5,073 nt of DNA from an uncultured Bacteroidota bacterium (GTDB lineage: Bacteria > Bacteroidota > Bacteroidia > B-17B0 > Aurantibacillaceae), in assembly GCA_937868675.1 (NCBI GenBank), contig CALMNJ010000240.1, positions 1-5,073 on the forward strand, read 5' to 3'. Made by a program: the position numbers and the translations under genes. Shown piece after piece: positions 4,413 through 5,073 of this stretch. Positions within the stretch are counted from its first letter, which is position 1. Every line of letters starts with the position of its first letter. Below the pieces are notes generated by a model. That model made no database searches. It saw only the letters and a program-made list of their open reading frames with translations, and had not been told where the DNA came from.

Positions 4413-5073
4413 TTACAGATTTAGTATAGCGGCGGTTTGACACACATACAGGCCCGCTGTTTCTGTACGAAGGCGGTTGTTGCCAAGACTAATGGGCTTG
4501 AAACCGTCTTGAAGCGCTCCTTCAATTTCATCTGTGCTGAAGTCGCCCTCAGGGCCAATCATCACCAGCGTGGATGCGTTTTTTAAATCCAGTGTACCAA
4601 GTTGGTTTTTCACGGTGTTTTCGCAATGCGCAATCAGTTTAAGTGGTTCATTTGCCGAATGGATGAGTGCCTCAAAACTTTTTAAGTCTGTAATTTCTGG
4701 TATCAGTGCCTGCTGACTTTGTTTTACCGCGCTCTCGGCAATTTTTCTCAGCCGTTCGGTATTTACATTTTTTCGTTCCGAGTTTTTACAGGCAATCAGG
4801 CTTATTTTATCAATCCCAATCTCAACACATTTTTCAAGCATCCATTCAATGCGGTCTATTTGCTTGGTGGGAGCAATGGCAATATGCAAAAAATACGATC
4901 TTGGATTTTGTTTTATGGGACCGTTTAGCACGTTGGCGCTGCAATGTTTATCGTGTACCGTTTCAAGCGCTGCTTCGTAAAAGTTTCCTTTCCCATCAAT
5001 AAGTTTAATGGCATCTCCCGGTTTCATGCGCAACACGCGGGCACAATGCCAGCTTTCCTCAGGGGTTAGCAAT
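4413..5073 (-). CDS. rsmE: 16S rRNA (uracil-1498-N3)-methyltransferase RsmE (5' end outside window)
   Basis: RsmE methylates N3 of U1498 in 16S rRNA, in the decoding region of the 30S subunit, using S-adenosylmethionine; it is a cytoplasmic SPOUT (trefoil-knot) enzyme. About 219 residues are visible. The N-terminal RNA-binding PUA-like part begins mid-motif (LTPEESWHCARVLRMKPGD, then LIDGKGNFYEA). The SPOUT part follows: IAPTKQIDRIEWMLEKCVEIGI, then AESAVKQSQQALIPEI, and the SAM-binding knot MIGPEGDFSTDEI with SLGNNRLRTETAG near the C-terminus. The leading codon in the window is TTG within the motif, not a start, so roughly 15-20 N-terminal residues are missing. The knot reads GPEGD where GPEGG is usual. 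The gene converges on the peroxidase gene, 2 bases apart. Confidence 0.95.
   Translation of the reverse strand, partial: LLTPEESWHCARVLRMKPGDAIKLIDGKGNFYEAALETVHDKHCSANVLNGPIKQNPRSYFLHIAIAPTKQIDRIEWMLEKCVEIGIDKISLIACKNSERKNVNTERLRKIAESAVKQSQQALIPEITDLKSFEALIHSANEPLKLIAHCENTVKNQLGTLDLKNASTLVMIGPEGDFSTDEIEGALQDGFKPISLGNNRLRTETAGLYVCQTAAILNL

Noticed and set aside
4706..5002. 98-codon open frame on the plus strand (with a 69-codon companion)
   Set aside because: Antisense to the conserved rsmE gene; composition (rich in Phe, Trp, Gln) is typical of a shadow frame.

Overview
The window looks like chromosome from a member of the Bacteroidota. Four things point there: AT-rich intergenic DNA with promoter boxes of the Bacteroidota type (TTTG, about 20 bases, then TAnnTTT followed by G or A); no Shine-Dalgarno sequence before any start codon, only A-rich leaders; a citrate synthase of the mitochondrial-like type that is common in this phylum; and a small Sec-exported Cys-rich protein ending in the SSAQ-type cleavage site typical of it. 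I cannot name a genus.

Layout. At the left edge the first 17 codons of a probable exported protein run leftward out of the window (1-51, minus). A divergent regulatory region (52-262) separates it from enolase (eno, 263-1552, plus). Citrate synthase (1628-2956, plus) follows 75 bases later with its own promoter candidate and ends at a near-perfect bidirectional hairpin terminator (2976-3003). A Cys-rich secreted protein of unknown function (3082-3483, minus) converges on that terminator. A 351-base divergent intergenic region (3484-3834) leads to a membrane-anchored or exported two-Cys glutathione peroxidase (3835-4410, plus). The 16S rRNA methyltransferase gene rsmE (4413-5073, minus, 5' end outside the window) converges on the peroxidase with only 2 bases between the stop codons.

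How the genes relate. Enolase (lower glycolysis) and citrate synthase (entry to the TCA cycle) are both central carbon genes and could be partly co-transcribed, but citrate synthase has its own promoter candidate. The peroxidase and RsmE are housekeeping or stress functions with no obvious link to the carbon genes. There is no mobile element, CRISPR array, tRNA or rRNA, and I see no multi-gene novel system. The most interesting non-coding signal is a repeated promoter architecture: TTTG, exactly 20 bases, then TAnnTTTA, before citrate synthase, the secreted protein and the peroxidase, and a near copy (TATG instead of TTTG) before the left-edge gene. This signal also decides the peroxidase start codon.
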